From positions 1-33,655 of the forward strand of contig CALXUY010000083.1 in NCBI GenBank assembly GCA_944391805.1: 33,655 nucleotides of DNA, in the 5' to 3' direction. A program made the translations under genes and the position numbers. Of this stretch, positions 15,275 to 22,940 are shown one piece after another. The first letter of the stretch is position 1, and every line of letters starts with the position of its first letter. The notes under the pieces are model-generated. The model saw only the letters and a list, made by a program, of their open reading frames with translations, did not search any database and was not told where the DNA came from. The DNA comes from an uncultured Clostridia bacterium. Its GTDB lineage: Bacteria; Bacillota; Clostridia; Oscillospirales; CAG-272.

Positions 15275-17054
15275 TGAGCGCTTCCCCTCCTTCCTCCTCC
15301 AGCTTTTGCAGCTCCACGGTGCGCCGGTAGGCCGGGCAGGTGCGGCAAAGCTCCTCGTGCGTGCCTACCGCGCTCACCCGTCCGTTTTCCAGATAGATGA
15401 TCTTGTCCATCCGCTCCACTGTGGAAACCCGGTGCGCAATGAGGATGGTTGTGCGCCCGGCGCGGCTGCGCCGCAGGTTTTCGAGAATCACCTTTTCGGT
15501 TTTGGTATCCACGGCGGACACCGAGTCGTCAAGGATCAGAATGGGCGCCTGCTTCATCAGCGCGCGGGCAATCGAGATGCGCTGCTTCTGCCCTCCGGAC
15601 ACCGTAACGCCCCACTCGCCGAGTACGGTCTGGTATCCGTCCTGAAATTCGGCAATATTGTCGTGCACATCGGCAAGCTCCGCCGCCTGCCGCACCGCGT
15701 CGGGATTTTCTCCGTCGGTTCCAAAGGCGATGTTGCTTGCAATCGTATCGCTGAACAGAAAATTGTCCTGCGGCACATAGGCGGCCGCGGCGCGGATCTG
15801 CCGGATGGGAACCGTGTTGACGTCACGCCCGTCCACAAACACGGTGCCGTCCGGCACGTTGTATATGCGCAGCAGCAGATCAACCAGCGTGGTTTTGCCG
15901 GCGCCGGTCTTGCCGACCAGCCCCACATTCTCGCCCGGCTCGATCACAAACGAGACGTCCGAGAGCGCGTCGTATTCCCCGTCCGGGTAACGGAAGGTGA
16001 GGTGGCGGAACTCGATTTTTCCCTGAATCGCCTCGGGAATCTCCCGCACACCGGGGCGGTCAAACACATCCACGGGCGCGTCCAGCAGCTCGCTGATGCG
16101 CATGAGCGACGCGCGGCCGCGCGAGGACATTTCAATCAGCTCGGATACCGCCATGACCGGCCAGACCACTGCGGTGAAATAGCCGATGAACTCCACAAGC
16201 TGCCCGGCGTTGAACACATCCCTGTACACGAGATACCCGCCGTAGCCGAGTATGACGCAGACCACCGACTCGACAAACAGCGTGACAATGATGCGCAGCA
16301 ACACCGAAAGCCGGGTGTAATCGACATTGGCATCCTCGTTTTCCCGGTTCAGCTTTTTGAAGGCGAGCAGCTCCTTCCCCTCCTTGACAAAGGCCTTGAT
16401 CACTGCAATCCCCGAAAAGCTCTCCTGCGAAAAGTCCGAGAGCTTGGAAAAGGCCTCCTGCCGCACATCCCACTTTTTCATCATATATTTGCCCACCACA
16501 ATGCCGCTGGCCATCAGAAAGGCCATCGGAATCATCGAAAGCAGGGTCAGCATCGGGTTCATCCGCCACATTTTGATCACGGCAAGCGCCCCGAGGAAGG
16601 CGGCATCCAGCATCATCATGATCCCCGATCCAAAACAATCCTGCACCGTTTCGAGATCGTTGGTGAACAGCGACATCAGTCCACCGACCTTGTTGACCTG
16701 ATAGTACTGCCGGGAAAGCCCCTTGCAGTGGTCAAACATGCGGTTGCGCAGGTCGGTCTCCACGCGGATGGCCGAGCCGAAAAAGCAAATGCGCCACAAA
16801 AAGCGGCCCGCCACCATGGCCAGCACCACAAAAATCATGGGCAGACAGACGCGGTCCAGCAAAAAATCGAGATCAAACGGAAGCACTTCTCCTTCCACCG
16901 TCACCACGCCGTCGTTCATGCCGTTGACCACCATCTGGTAATATTCGGGGATTTCCAACTGAAAATAGTCCACCGCAATCAGCGCAAGCAGACCGACAAA
17001 CAGCACCGGCGCGTACCGGAGATAGTACCGGTTGATGTGCTTTCCAAAGACCAT
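15267..17054 (-). CDS. ABC exporter half-transporter, degenerate-site subunit
   Basis: The 595-aa protein has a six-helix membrane domain (about 15-310) and a nucleotide-binding domain: Walker A GKTGAGKTT (381-389), Q-loop 'YVPQDNFLF', canonical signature VSGGQ (485-489), and Walker B LILDD in which the catalytic Glu is replaced by Asp510. That change marks the degenerate chain of heterodimeric exporters. ATG at 17054 is chosen because AGGAG lies upstream; a TTG at 17075 is in frame but overlaps this site. A consensus promoter lies 36-64 nt upstream. The two genes form an operon. Function: ATP-driven export; substrate unknown. Confidence 0.88.
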   Translation of the reverse strand: MVFGKHINRYYLRYAPVLFVGLLALIAVDYFQLEIPEYYQMVVNGMNDGVVTVEGEVLPFDLDFLLDRVCLPMIFVVLAMVAGRFLWRICFFGSAIRVETDLRNRMFDHCKGLSRQYYQVNKVGGLMSLFTNDLETVQDCFGSGIMMMLDAAFLGALAVIKMWRMNPMLTLLSMIPMAFLMASGIVVGKYMMKKWDVRQEAFSKLSDFSQESFSGIAVIKAFVKEGKELLAFKKLNRENEDANVDYTRLSVLLRIIVTLFVESVVCVILGYGGYLVYRDVFNAGQLVEFIGYFTAVVWPVMAVSELIEMSSRGRASLMRISELLDAPVDVFDRPGVREIPEAIQGKIEFRHLTFRYPDGEYDALSDVSFVIEPGENVGLVGKTGAGKTTLVDLLLRIYNVPDGTVFVDGRDVNTVPIRQIRAAAAYVPQDNFLFSDTIASNIAFGTDGENPDAVRQAAELADVHDNIAEFQDGYQTVLGEWGVTVSGGQKQRISIARALMKQAPILILDDSVSAVDTKTEKVILENLRRSRAGRTTILIAHRVSTVERMDKIIYLENGRVSAVGTHEELCRTCPAYRRTVELQKLEEEGGEALNA

Positions 17055-17089
17055 CCGTCTCACTCCTCTCTCCAATGCACAGTTTTCAT

Positions 17090-17118
17090 ATTATAACACA
17101 GAATGCCGCTTTTGTCAA
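17090..17118 (-). promoter_or_regulatory. Consensus sigma-A promoter of the ABC exporter operon
   Basis: On the minus strand, TTGACA (17118-17113), a 17-bp spacer and TATAAT (17095-17090) are a perfect match to consensus. The message would start near 17083, about 29 nt before ATG. High constitutive expression is predicted; no operator is obvious. Confidence 0.9.
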
Positions 17119-17235
17119 TGTGATTTCCCCGCATTTACCCAACCATATGTTGAAAAAAGGAAGCCTCGCTCGGAAGCCGTTGCTTTGGTCTACAGTCTAA
17201 AGCATCCTTGCGGATAACTGCCATTCGTTTTTCTG

Positions 17236-17283
17236 ATTAAAATCCCCGGAGGGCCGCGGCGATCGCCGCGGCCCTCCGGGGAT
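17236..17283 (-). terminator. Perfect 42-bp palindromic terminator of the sialic acid operon
   Basis: Positions 17242-17283 form a perfect palindrome (ATCCCCGGAGGGCCGCGGCG and its exact complement, meeting at GATC-centred symmetry). On the minus strand it is followed by TTTTAAT. It lies 32 nt after the stop of the last sialidase gene. Confidence 0.85.
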
Positions 17284-17315
17284 ATGCATGATACTTCCTG
17301 TACCACAGGGACTGA

Positions 17316-18365
17316 TCATCCCTCCCCCGCCTCGAGCCACTCATAGTTAAAGACGGCAAGGTGATCGGTCTCTCCGAAATTGTTTTCATACAGCACATAG
17401 ATGTTGCCGCTCCGGGGATCGGTATTGATCTCCACATACCCGCCGCGGTCGGCGTCGATGACGCGGCGCAGCGGCCATGTCCTGCCCTGATCCAAGCTGC
17501 CCTTGACCACCACATTTTTCCGCTGCGTTTTGCTCTCACAGTTGGCAAACAGCAGAACATCGGGCTTGCCCTCGGCATGGTATGCCGCCACGGATCCGAA
17601 GCACTTCGGGTCGATCAGGTTTTTCTCGGGGGTATATTCGCACCAATCCGAATAACCGTTGAGGCTGATGGCTTTGGCGCGCCAGCTATTGGCACAGCGG
17701 CAGTTGAGATAGACCCGCCCGTCCGGGAGCAGAGCCGCCACCGATTCATTTGGCGACTGCAGCGAAAAATTGGAGCCGAGGATTTCCCCAACCGCCCATG
17801 TTTCGCCGTTGTCTCTGCTGTAAAAGGTGCTGACCACCGAGGGACCGTGCGCACGTTCGGGAGACTCATAAAACTTGGGAATCATCCACATGGGCGTGAG
17901 AATGGTTCCGTCCTTGGTGCAAATGCCGTGCCCGGGGCCGAATGCCATGCAGTTGCGGAACCACGGCATGGTGGCCGGGGTGATGTCGATCGGTTCGCTC
18001 CAGGTCAGGCCGTCGTCGTCACTGTACCGGCGAAGAATTTTCCCTCCGTTCACGCCATAGTCCTCACAGTGCAGCAGGTGGATTCTGCCTCTTTGGTCCT
18101 GCATCATCACCGGGTTGTTCACGGTTTTATGCGTCTCATTCCCATGCGCAAGATAGATCGGCTCCCCAAAGCTCTGGCCGCCGTCGGTCGAGCGCTGGCA
18201 GAAAATGTCCATGCGCGCCCAGTCGCTGCCCTCGTCCCTTGCCTCGTTGTAAATGATGAGCGTTCCCCGCTCGGTCACCAGCATTCCGGGGATGCGGTGC
18301 TTGGCATATCCGCTCCCATCCTGCGTCCCTTGCCAGACGTCATACAACTCAAATTTTGCTTCCAT
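17316..18365 (-). CDS. Short leaderless sialidase (GH33-like)
   Basis: This 349-aa protein is a six-bladed propeller sialidase without signal peptide or extra domains. Seen: the Arg-Ile-Pro motif at Arg24, 'NEAR' with Arg43, acid/base region 'DWARMD', Asp boxes STDGGQSF, SDDDGLTW, SRDNGETW and SLDQGRTW, 'NESVAALLPDGRVYLNCR' with the Glu and third Arg, and a C-terminal 'GGYVEI' Tyr region. These match the Arg triad, Asp, Glu and Tyr of GH33. It would release sialic acid in the cytoplasm from imported ligands. ATG at 18365 lies 25 nt after the lyase stop. AGGAGG is 13 nt upstream, longer than usual. Activity on sialic acid itself is inferred. Confidence 0.82.
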   Translation of the reverse strand: MEAKFELYDVWQGTQDGSGYAKHRIPGMLVTERGTLIIYNEARDEGSDWARMDIFCQRSTDGGQSFGEPIYLAHGNETHKTVNNPVMMQDQRGRIHLLHCEDYGVNGGKILRRYSDDDGLTWSEPIDITPATMPWFRNCMAFGPGHGICTKDGTILTPMWMIPKFYESPERAHGPSVVSTFYSRDNGETWAVGEILGSNFSLQSPNESVAALLPDGRVYLNCRCANSWRAKAISLNGYSDWCEYTPEKNLIDPKCFGSVAAYHAEGKPDVLLFANCESKTQRKNVVVKGSLDQGRTWPLRRVIDADRGGYVEINTDPRSGNIYVLYENNFGETDHLAVFNYEWLEAGEG

Positions 18366-18390
18366 ATCCTGTAAAAACCTCCTGCCTGCG

Positions 18391-19266
18391 TTACAGTGTT
18401 TCGGTAATATTGGTTCGGATAAACTGCTTTTGCTCATCGGTGAGAACCGAGAATGGCGCACGGGCATTGCCAAACGGAATGCCGAGCTGTGTCAGCACCT
18501 CCTTCTCACCCTCCATCACACCAACCTGACAGAGCGCCCGGATGATGCGGTTGACTTCCTCCTGAATCGCAAGCGCCTCCTGCATCCGGTTTTCCCGGTA
18601 AAGACTGACCATGCTCAAGAACTTTTCGGCCATGAAGTTATAGGTACTCCCGATGCCTCCGTCGGCCCCCATGGACAGACCGGACAGGAACATTTCGTCA
18701 AAGCCGTTGTAGACCACGCGATCCGGGAAATTGCTTTTGAACTGCTCCAGCGCGAAAAAATCGTTGGAGGTGTGCTTGATGCCGATGAAACGGGGATCGC
18801 AGAAAAACTCCCCCACCTGCTCCACCGTCAAATTGACCCCGGAAAAATTGGGGAAATTGTAAATGATCATCGGGAGACGGATTGCATCTACAATATCGTA
18901 ATAGTATTTTTTGATCTGCGCAAAGCTGAACTTATAGTAGAACGGCGCAATGGCCGAAATGGCGGTGTAGCCCAGCCGCTCGGCGGTTTTGCCGAAGGCA
19001 ATCGCCTGCTCGGTGGAAATGCACCCGACATGCGCGAAGAGCACCGCGCTCCCGCCGGCAGCGCGGGCAACCACCTCATATACCAGATTGCGCTCTTCAG
19101 GCGAGAGCAGAAAGGCCTCGGCGGTACTGCCGCCGACATAAAAGCCGCTGACTCCTTTTTCAAGGTTGTATTCCACCAGTCGCTCCAATGATCTGGTGTT
19201 CACATGTCCTTCTCCGTCAAACGGCGTGAGAAGCGCAGGAAAAATTCCTTGCAGCTTGGAATTCAT
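18391..19266 (-). CDS. nanA: N-acetylneuraminate lyase (DapA/NanA family)
   Basis: The 291-aa protein is a class I aldolase TIM barrel. Schiff-base Lys164 sits in 'GIKHTSND', Tyr136 in 'IIYNFPNFSGVNL', and the carboxylate-binding loop GGSTAEAF (45-52), where the usual Gly of GSTGEAF is Ala49. The IIYN and GIK spacing and 'YNFP' favour NanA over dihydrodipicolinate synthase. It splits N-acetylneuraminate into ManNAc and pyruvate in the cytoplasm. It is flanked by two sialidases with gaps of 12 and 25 nt, which strongly supports the assignment. AGGAGA precedes ATG. nanE and nanK are not in the window. Confidence 0.88.
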   Translation of the reverse strand: MNSKLQGIFPALLTPFDGEGHVNTRSLERLVEYNLEKGVSGFYVGGSTAEAFLLSPEERNLVYEVVARAAGGSAVLFAHVGCISTEQAIAFGKTAERLGYTAISAIAPFYYKFSFAQIKKYYYDIVDAIRLPMIIYNFPNFSGVNLTVEQVGEFFCDPRFIGIKHTSNDFFALEQFKSNFPDRVVYNGFDEMFLSGLSMGADGGIGSTYNFMAEKFLSMVSLYRENRMQEALAIQEEVNRIIRALCQVGVMEGEKEVLTQLGIPFGNARAPFSVLTDEQKQFIRTNITETL

Positions 19267-19278
19267 GACTCATTTCTC

Positions 19279-20919
19279 CTAATTACAATTGAAATTCTGA
19301 CCGATGCCATCGGCAGCGGCAAAAGGCGCCGTGCCCTTGGCAGCAACCGCACGCGCGCCAATGGGCGCTCCATAACGGATGGCACCGGCATTCCTCACCC
19401 CGATGCTTCCTTGTTCGGCCTCTTGCAGGGTCGGAAAAAATTCGAGCGAGGCCAGCTCAAGAGCATCCCCAGGGGAACAGATAAACACATCGGTAAAAAA
19501 ACGGAGTTGAATGGAGCGCAGCATTCCCCTCACGGCAGGCAGGTCGCACAGATCCAGAAGCACCGTGTGAAACGCTCCGTCCGCCGGAATTTCCGCCGCC
19601 ATGAGACGGCCGCCCTCGCCGCACAGCGCGCGTCCGCTCCGCAGACAGAACTCCACTCCGAACATCTCCGGCTTCGCGGCAGAGACGCGCAGTCGGAGCA
19701 CGATTGCACGATAGACCGAAAGGCTGAGATTGCGGTTCCGCGGGGAGACGTCCAATGTCACCCGATGCGCTCCCGGACCGCCCGCAGCCATGCGCAGCAC
19801 ACCCTCGCTGCAGCTGCAGTCGACATGCAGACTGCGGCGCACCAGAGTCAGCGCCTGCTCCGAATCAAAGGCAAACGCGGTCTGGGTTCCGCGCATCGCG
19901 TCGGCCTCATCGGCACAAAAGGTCTGTTCAAAATCCAGCCTTGCGAGGAACACCCGTCTCCCCCAGTCGCTCTCATACAGCACATAAATACAGCCCTTCC
20001 CGTCCACCGCAACATCGGCATAGCCTCCCTCCTGTTCGCTGATCAGGACCGACTTCGGATAGGTGTTGCCGTCGTCAAAGCTGCAGCGCAGGGTGACATG
20101 TGTTCTGTCCGCGGTGCTCGCACAATTGACAAAGAGCAGCGCCTCCGGCAAGCCCTCCACGCGCACGGTGGTCATTCCGGCACAGCAGGAGGGATCCGGC
20201 AATTGGCGGACCGGACGCGTGGGCGACCACCCGGAAACGCCGTCCGGACTGACCGTAACCCGACGGAAGGGCGTGGCGCGGGAGTTGAGCAGAATCGAGC
20301 CGTCCGAAAGCTCGGCCACATTGGTTTCGTTGGTATTCGCGTCGGCGGGGGCACTGACCGCCCAGGTCCGGCCGTTGTCATCGCTGTAGAATACATAGCT
20401 GTGCGCCGGCTCGGTCATCCAGACCGCCGTCATCAGGCGTCCGTCCCGCGTGCTGATGCCATGTGTGGGGCCAAAAGCAATGCGGTTGTGGGGTGTGGAG
20501 GCGGCAAATTCGGTCAGCTCCCGCTCCGGCGACCATGTCAGGCCGTCGTCCGTGCTCCGGCGGTACCAGATCCCGGCACCGTGCATTCCGTAATTCCTGC
20601 AGAACAGGAGGTGAAGGACATTGTCGTTCCCCACAATCATCACCGGATTGTTGACGGTGGCACAGCGCTCGGTTCCGCGCGCAAGATAGATCGGCGCGCC
20701 AAAGGTCTCTCCTCCGTCCGTGGAACGCTGGCAGTAAATGTCCATCAGGCACCAGTCGTTCTTGTCGTAAAGCGAATATTCGGTGATGCCGGTCCGCGCC
20801 TCGCAATAGATGATCACGGTCCCCCGGCGGGTTACGACAATGCCCGGAATGCGGTGACGGGGATACCTGCCGCCGTCCGACGACGGCGACCAAACCAAAG
20901 AGGTGTTCATTTCTTCCAT
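19279..20919 (-). CDS. Leaderless two-domain sialidase (GH33-like)
   Basis: The 546-aa protein carries a sialidase propeller (about 1-345: Arg-Ile-Pro at Arg23, 'CEAR' Arg42, Asp boxes STDGGETF, STDDGLTW, SDDNGRTW, 'NETNVAELSDGSILLNSR', 'GGYADVAVD') and a C-terminal beta-sandwich-like domain (about 350-520) shared with the neighbouring secreted sialidase. It lacks signal peptide and anchor. ATG at 20919 follows AAGGGAACG; frames further upstream have no hydrophobic leader. It is clearly a tandem paralogue of the 606-aa gene. It is either a cytoplasmic enzyme for imported sialosides or exported by another route. Confidence 0.82.
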   Translation of the reverse strand: MEEMNTSLVWSPSSDGGRYPRHRIPGIVVTRRGTVIIYCEARTGITEYSLYDKNDWCLMDIYCQRSTDGGETFGAPIYLARGTERCATVNNPVMIVGNDNVLHLLFCRNYGMHGAGIWYRRSTDDGLTWSPERELTEFAASTPHNRIAFGPTHGISTRDGRLMTAVWMTEPAHSYVFYSDDNGRTWAVSAPADANTNETNVAELSDGSILLNSRATPFRRVTVSPDGVSGWSPTRPVRQLPDPSCCAGMTTVRVEGLPEALLFVNCASTADRTHVTLRCSFDDGNTYPKSVLISEQEGGYADVAVDGKGCIYVLYESDWGRRVFLARLDFEQTFCADEADAMRGTQTAFAFDSEQALTLVRRSLHVDCSCSEGVLRMAAGGPGAHRVTLDVSPRNRNLSLSVYRAIVLRLRVSAAKPEMFGVEFCLRSGRALCGEGGRLMAAEIPADGAFHTVLLDLCDLPAVRGMLRSIQLRFFTDVFICSPGDALELASLEFFPTLQEAEQGSIGVRNAGAIRYGAPIGARAVAAKGTAPFAAADGIGQNFNCN

Positions 20920-21008
20920 ATCCGTTCCCTTTCTCCGACCGCCAATCGCTCCCACCGACGGCCGGCGTTGCAGGCTCCGCAGCCTTTTTTGGCAGAAAGG
21001 CGGCAGCG

Positions 21009-22829
21009 TTACTTTTTCCGACCGCGCTTCAGGCTCCATACAACGGCCGGTACCGCCAGAATCACCAGCGGAAAGGCCGGCAAAGCCGAGCCGCAGCCTT
21101 TGTCGCCGTCGCCTGCAGGTGCCGTGGTTTCGGCAGTCTCGCCGGTGACGTCCTGGGAGTCGTTCAGCCCCAACTGCTCGTTGGCATCCTCGACCGAGCT
21201 GAAAAACCGGACCGCCCGGAGATCCACCGTGTCGCCGATTTCACATCGCAAAGTATCGCTGAACAGCTCCAGCCGCATTCCGTGCAGCATTCCCTGAATG
21301 CCGGGGGAAAGCTCCATCACAACCGTATGCCATTCCCCGTCGTTCGGCACGCTGACGCGCGCGAAGCCCTCCTGATAGCTGCCGTATATCCGTCCGCTCT
21401 GAAAATAGCTACCCAGCACAAAATTGCTGTCTCCCTGCGCCTGAATCCGCATTTCAAAGGCGATCGCGCGGTAATCCGTCAGATTGAGATTCCGGGTGAC
21501 GCCGGTCAAATTGAGGAACAGGGTGTGCCGCCTGGTATCGGTGCTGGTCAGGCGAAGCGCGTCCTCGTAAATCTCCGCCTCCAGATGGTTGAGATTGCTG
21601 ACCGTGGAGAGCGCCTGCTCGGAGTTGAACAGGAAATCCGTGGTCTGATTGGTCAGCCGAGGGTCGTCCTCGAGGAACTCATCCACAAAGCTGAAGCGCG
21701 CCAGCCGCATCCGGTTCCCATAGGCAATTTCATACAGCACATACACGCAGCCCCGGCTGTCCACCGCAATATCGCTGTATCCGCCGGCGTACTCCGAGAT
21801 CATCAGGGATTTTTCATAGGTCACGCAGTCGTCAAAGCTGCATTTGACCGTGACATGGTCGCGGTCGGTCAGGCTGGCACAGTTGGAGAACAGATGCGCG
21901 TAGGGCAGCCCATCGATGTCCACCGCCACCAGCCCGCCGCAGCAGCCGGGGTCGGGAAGCTGTTCGTCGTTATAAGATGCGGTCCAGCCGTCAATACCGT
22001 TCGGACTGGTGGTGATTTTGCGGGGCGTATTGCGGGAATTGAGAATGATGCTGCCGTCCGAGAGCTGCGCGATGTCGGTCTCGTTGCTGTTGCCCGAGGC
22101 CGCCTCGCTCAGCGCCCATGTTTCGCCGTTGTCCTCACTGTAAAACACGTAAGCCTTGGAGGGGCCGTGCGAGGTGTCCCCCTCCCTGCCCTCGCCCTCG
22201 GGTACCAGCCAGACCGGCGCCATCAGAACGCCGTCTCTCGTGCTGATTCCGTGCGTCGGGCCAAAGGCAAAGCAATCGTGCGGAACCGATTCGGCAAATT
22301 CGCTCAGCTCCCGCTCCTCGCTCCATGTCAACCCGTCGTCCGTGCTCCTGCGGTACCAGATTCCGCCCCCGCGAATGCTGTAGTTCTTGCAGTAAAGCAT
22401 GTGCAGGGTGTTGTCGTTGCCCACGATCATCACCGGGTTGTTCATCGTGGCATAGGTAGAGTTGCCCTGCGCGATGTAAATCGGGTCGCCGAAGGTCTCC
22501 CCACCGTCGGTGGATCGCTGAATGAAAATATCCATCAGGCACCAGTCGTCCCCAGATTTGAGCGAATATTCGTTGTTGCCTGTTCTGGCCTCACAGTAGA
22601 TGATAACCGTGTCCTGTTTGGTCACAACAATGCCCGGAATGCGGTGACTGCGGTATTTGCCGTCCCATGAGTTTCCGGTCCACACGTCCTTGATATCCAG
22701 CTCTCCGTGATAAAAGCCATCGTCCGCAGTCGCCTGAGCGGATACCGAAAGAGCGGCGGCAAGCACGCCCAACAGAACCGTGCAGAAAAGAACGGCAGCG
22801 CAGGCTCTCCTGCGTATGCGCTTTTTCAT
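21009..22829 (-). CDS. Secreted, surface-anchored sialidase (GH33-like)
   Basis: This 606-aa protein has a signal peptide (about 1-31, ending SVSA), a GH33 propeller (about 45-400: Arg63 in RIP, Arg82 in 'CEAR', Asp boxes STDGGETF, STDDGLTW, SEDNGETW, 'NETDIAQLSDGSIILNSR', 'GGYSDIAVD'), a beta-sandwich-like domain (about 405-550), a Thr/Ala/Gly/Asp linker, and a C-terminal tail with KGCGS, a hydrophobic helix and KRGRKK. It should remove terminal sialic acids from host glycans at the cell surface. AAAGGAGG precedes ATG. The tail resembles that of the next protein upstream in the operon (22941-24497). Confidence 0.88.
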   Translation of the reverse strand: MKKRIRRRACAAVLFCTVLLGVLAAALSVSAQATADDGFYHGELDIKDVWTGNSWDGKYRSHRIPGIVVTKQDTVIIYCEARTGNNEYSLKSGDDWCLMDIFIQRSTDGGETFGDPIYIAQGNSTYATMNNPVMIVGNDNTLHMLYCKNYSIRGGGIWYRRSTDDGLTWSEERELSEFAESVPHDCFAFGPTHGISTRDGVLMAPVWLVPEGEGREGDTSHGPSKAYVFYSEDNGETWALSEAASGNSNETDIAQLSDGSIILNSRNTPRKITTSPNGIDGWTASYNDEQLPDPGCCGGLVAVDIDGLPYAHLFSNCASLTDRDHVTVKCSFDDCVTYEKSLMISEYAGGYSDIAVDSRGCVYVLYEIAYGNRMRLARFSFVDEFLEDDPRLTNQTTDFLFNSEQALSTVSNLNHLEAEIYEDALRLTSTDTRRHTLFLNLTGVTRNLNLTDYRAIAFEMRIQAQGDSNFVLGSYFQSGRIYGSYQEGFARVSVPNDGEWHTVVMELSPGIQGMLHGMRLELFSDTLRCEIGDTVDLRAVRFFSSVEDANEQLGLNDSQDVTGETAETTAPAGDGDKGCGSALPAFPLVILAVPAVVWSLKRGRKK

Positions 22830-22856
22830 GGCGGTTGCTTTCCTCCTTTCAAGGAA

Positions 22857-22907
22857 CAGCCTGCCGGAGCTGTTCGGACCGATTCATCCATTCAGTGCGG
22901 CAGGCTG
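22857..22907 (-). repeat. Stem-loop ahead of the secreted sialidase gene
   Basis: CAGCCTGCCG (22857-22866) and CGGCAGGCTG (22898-22907) are perfect 10-bp arms over a 31-nt loop in the gap between the two secreted-protein genes. It has no T-run. It could be an mRNA processing or partial attenuation structure. Confidence 0.5.
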
Positions 22908-22940
22908 TGAAACTGTTTGTATTGATGAAGAAATGGATCC

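Noticed and set aside
15306..17096. Plus-strand open frame of 596 codons
   Set aside because: It is the complement of an ABC exporter gene with intact Walker and signature motifs on the other strand.
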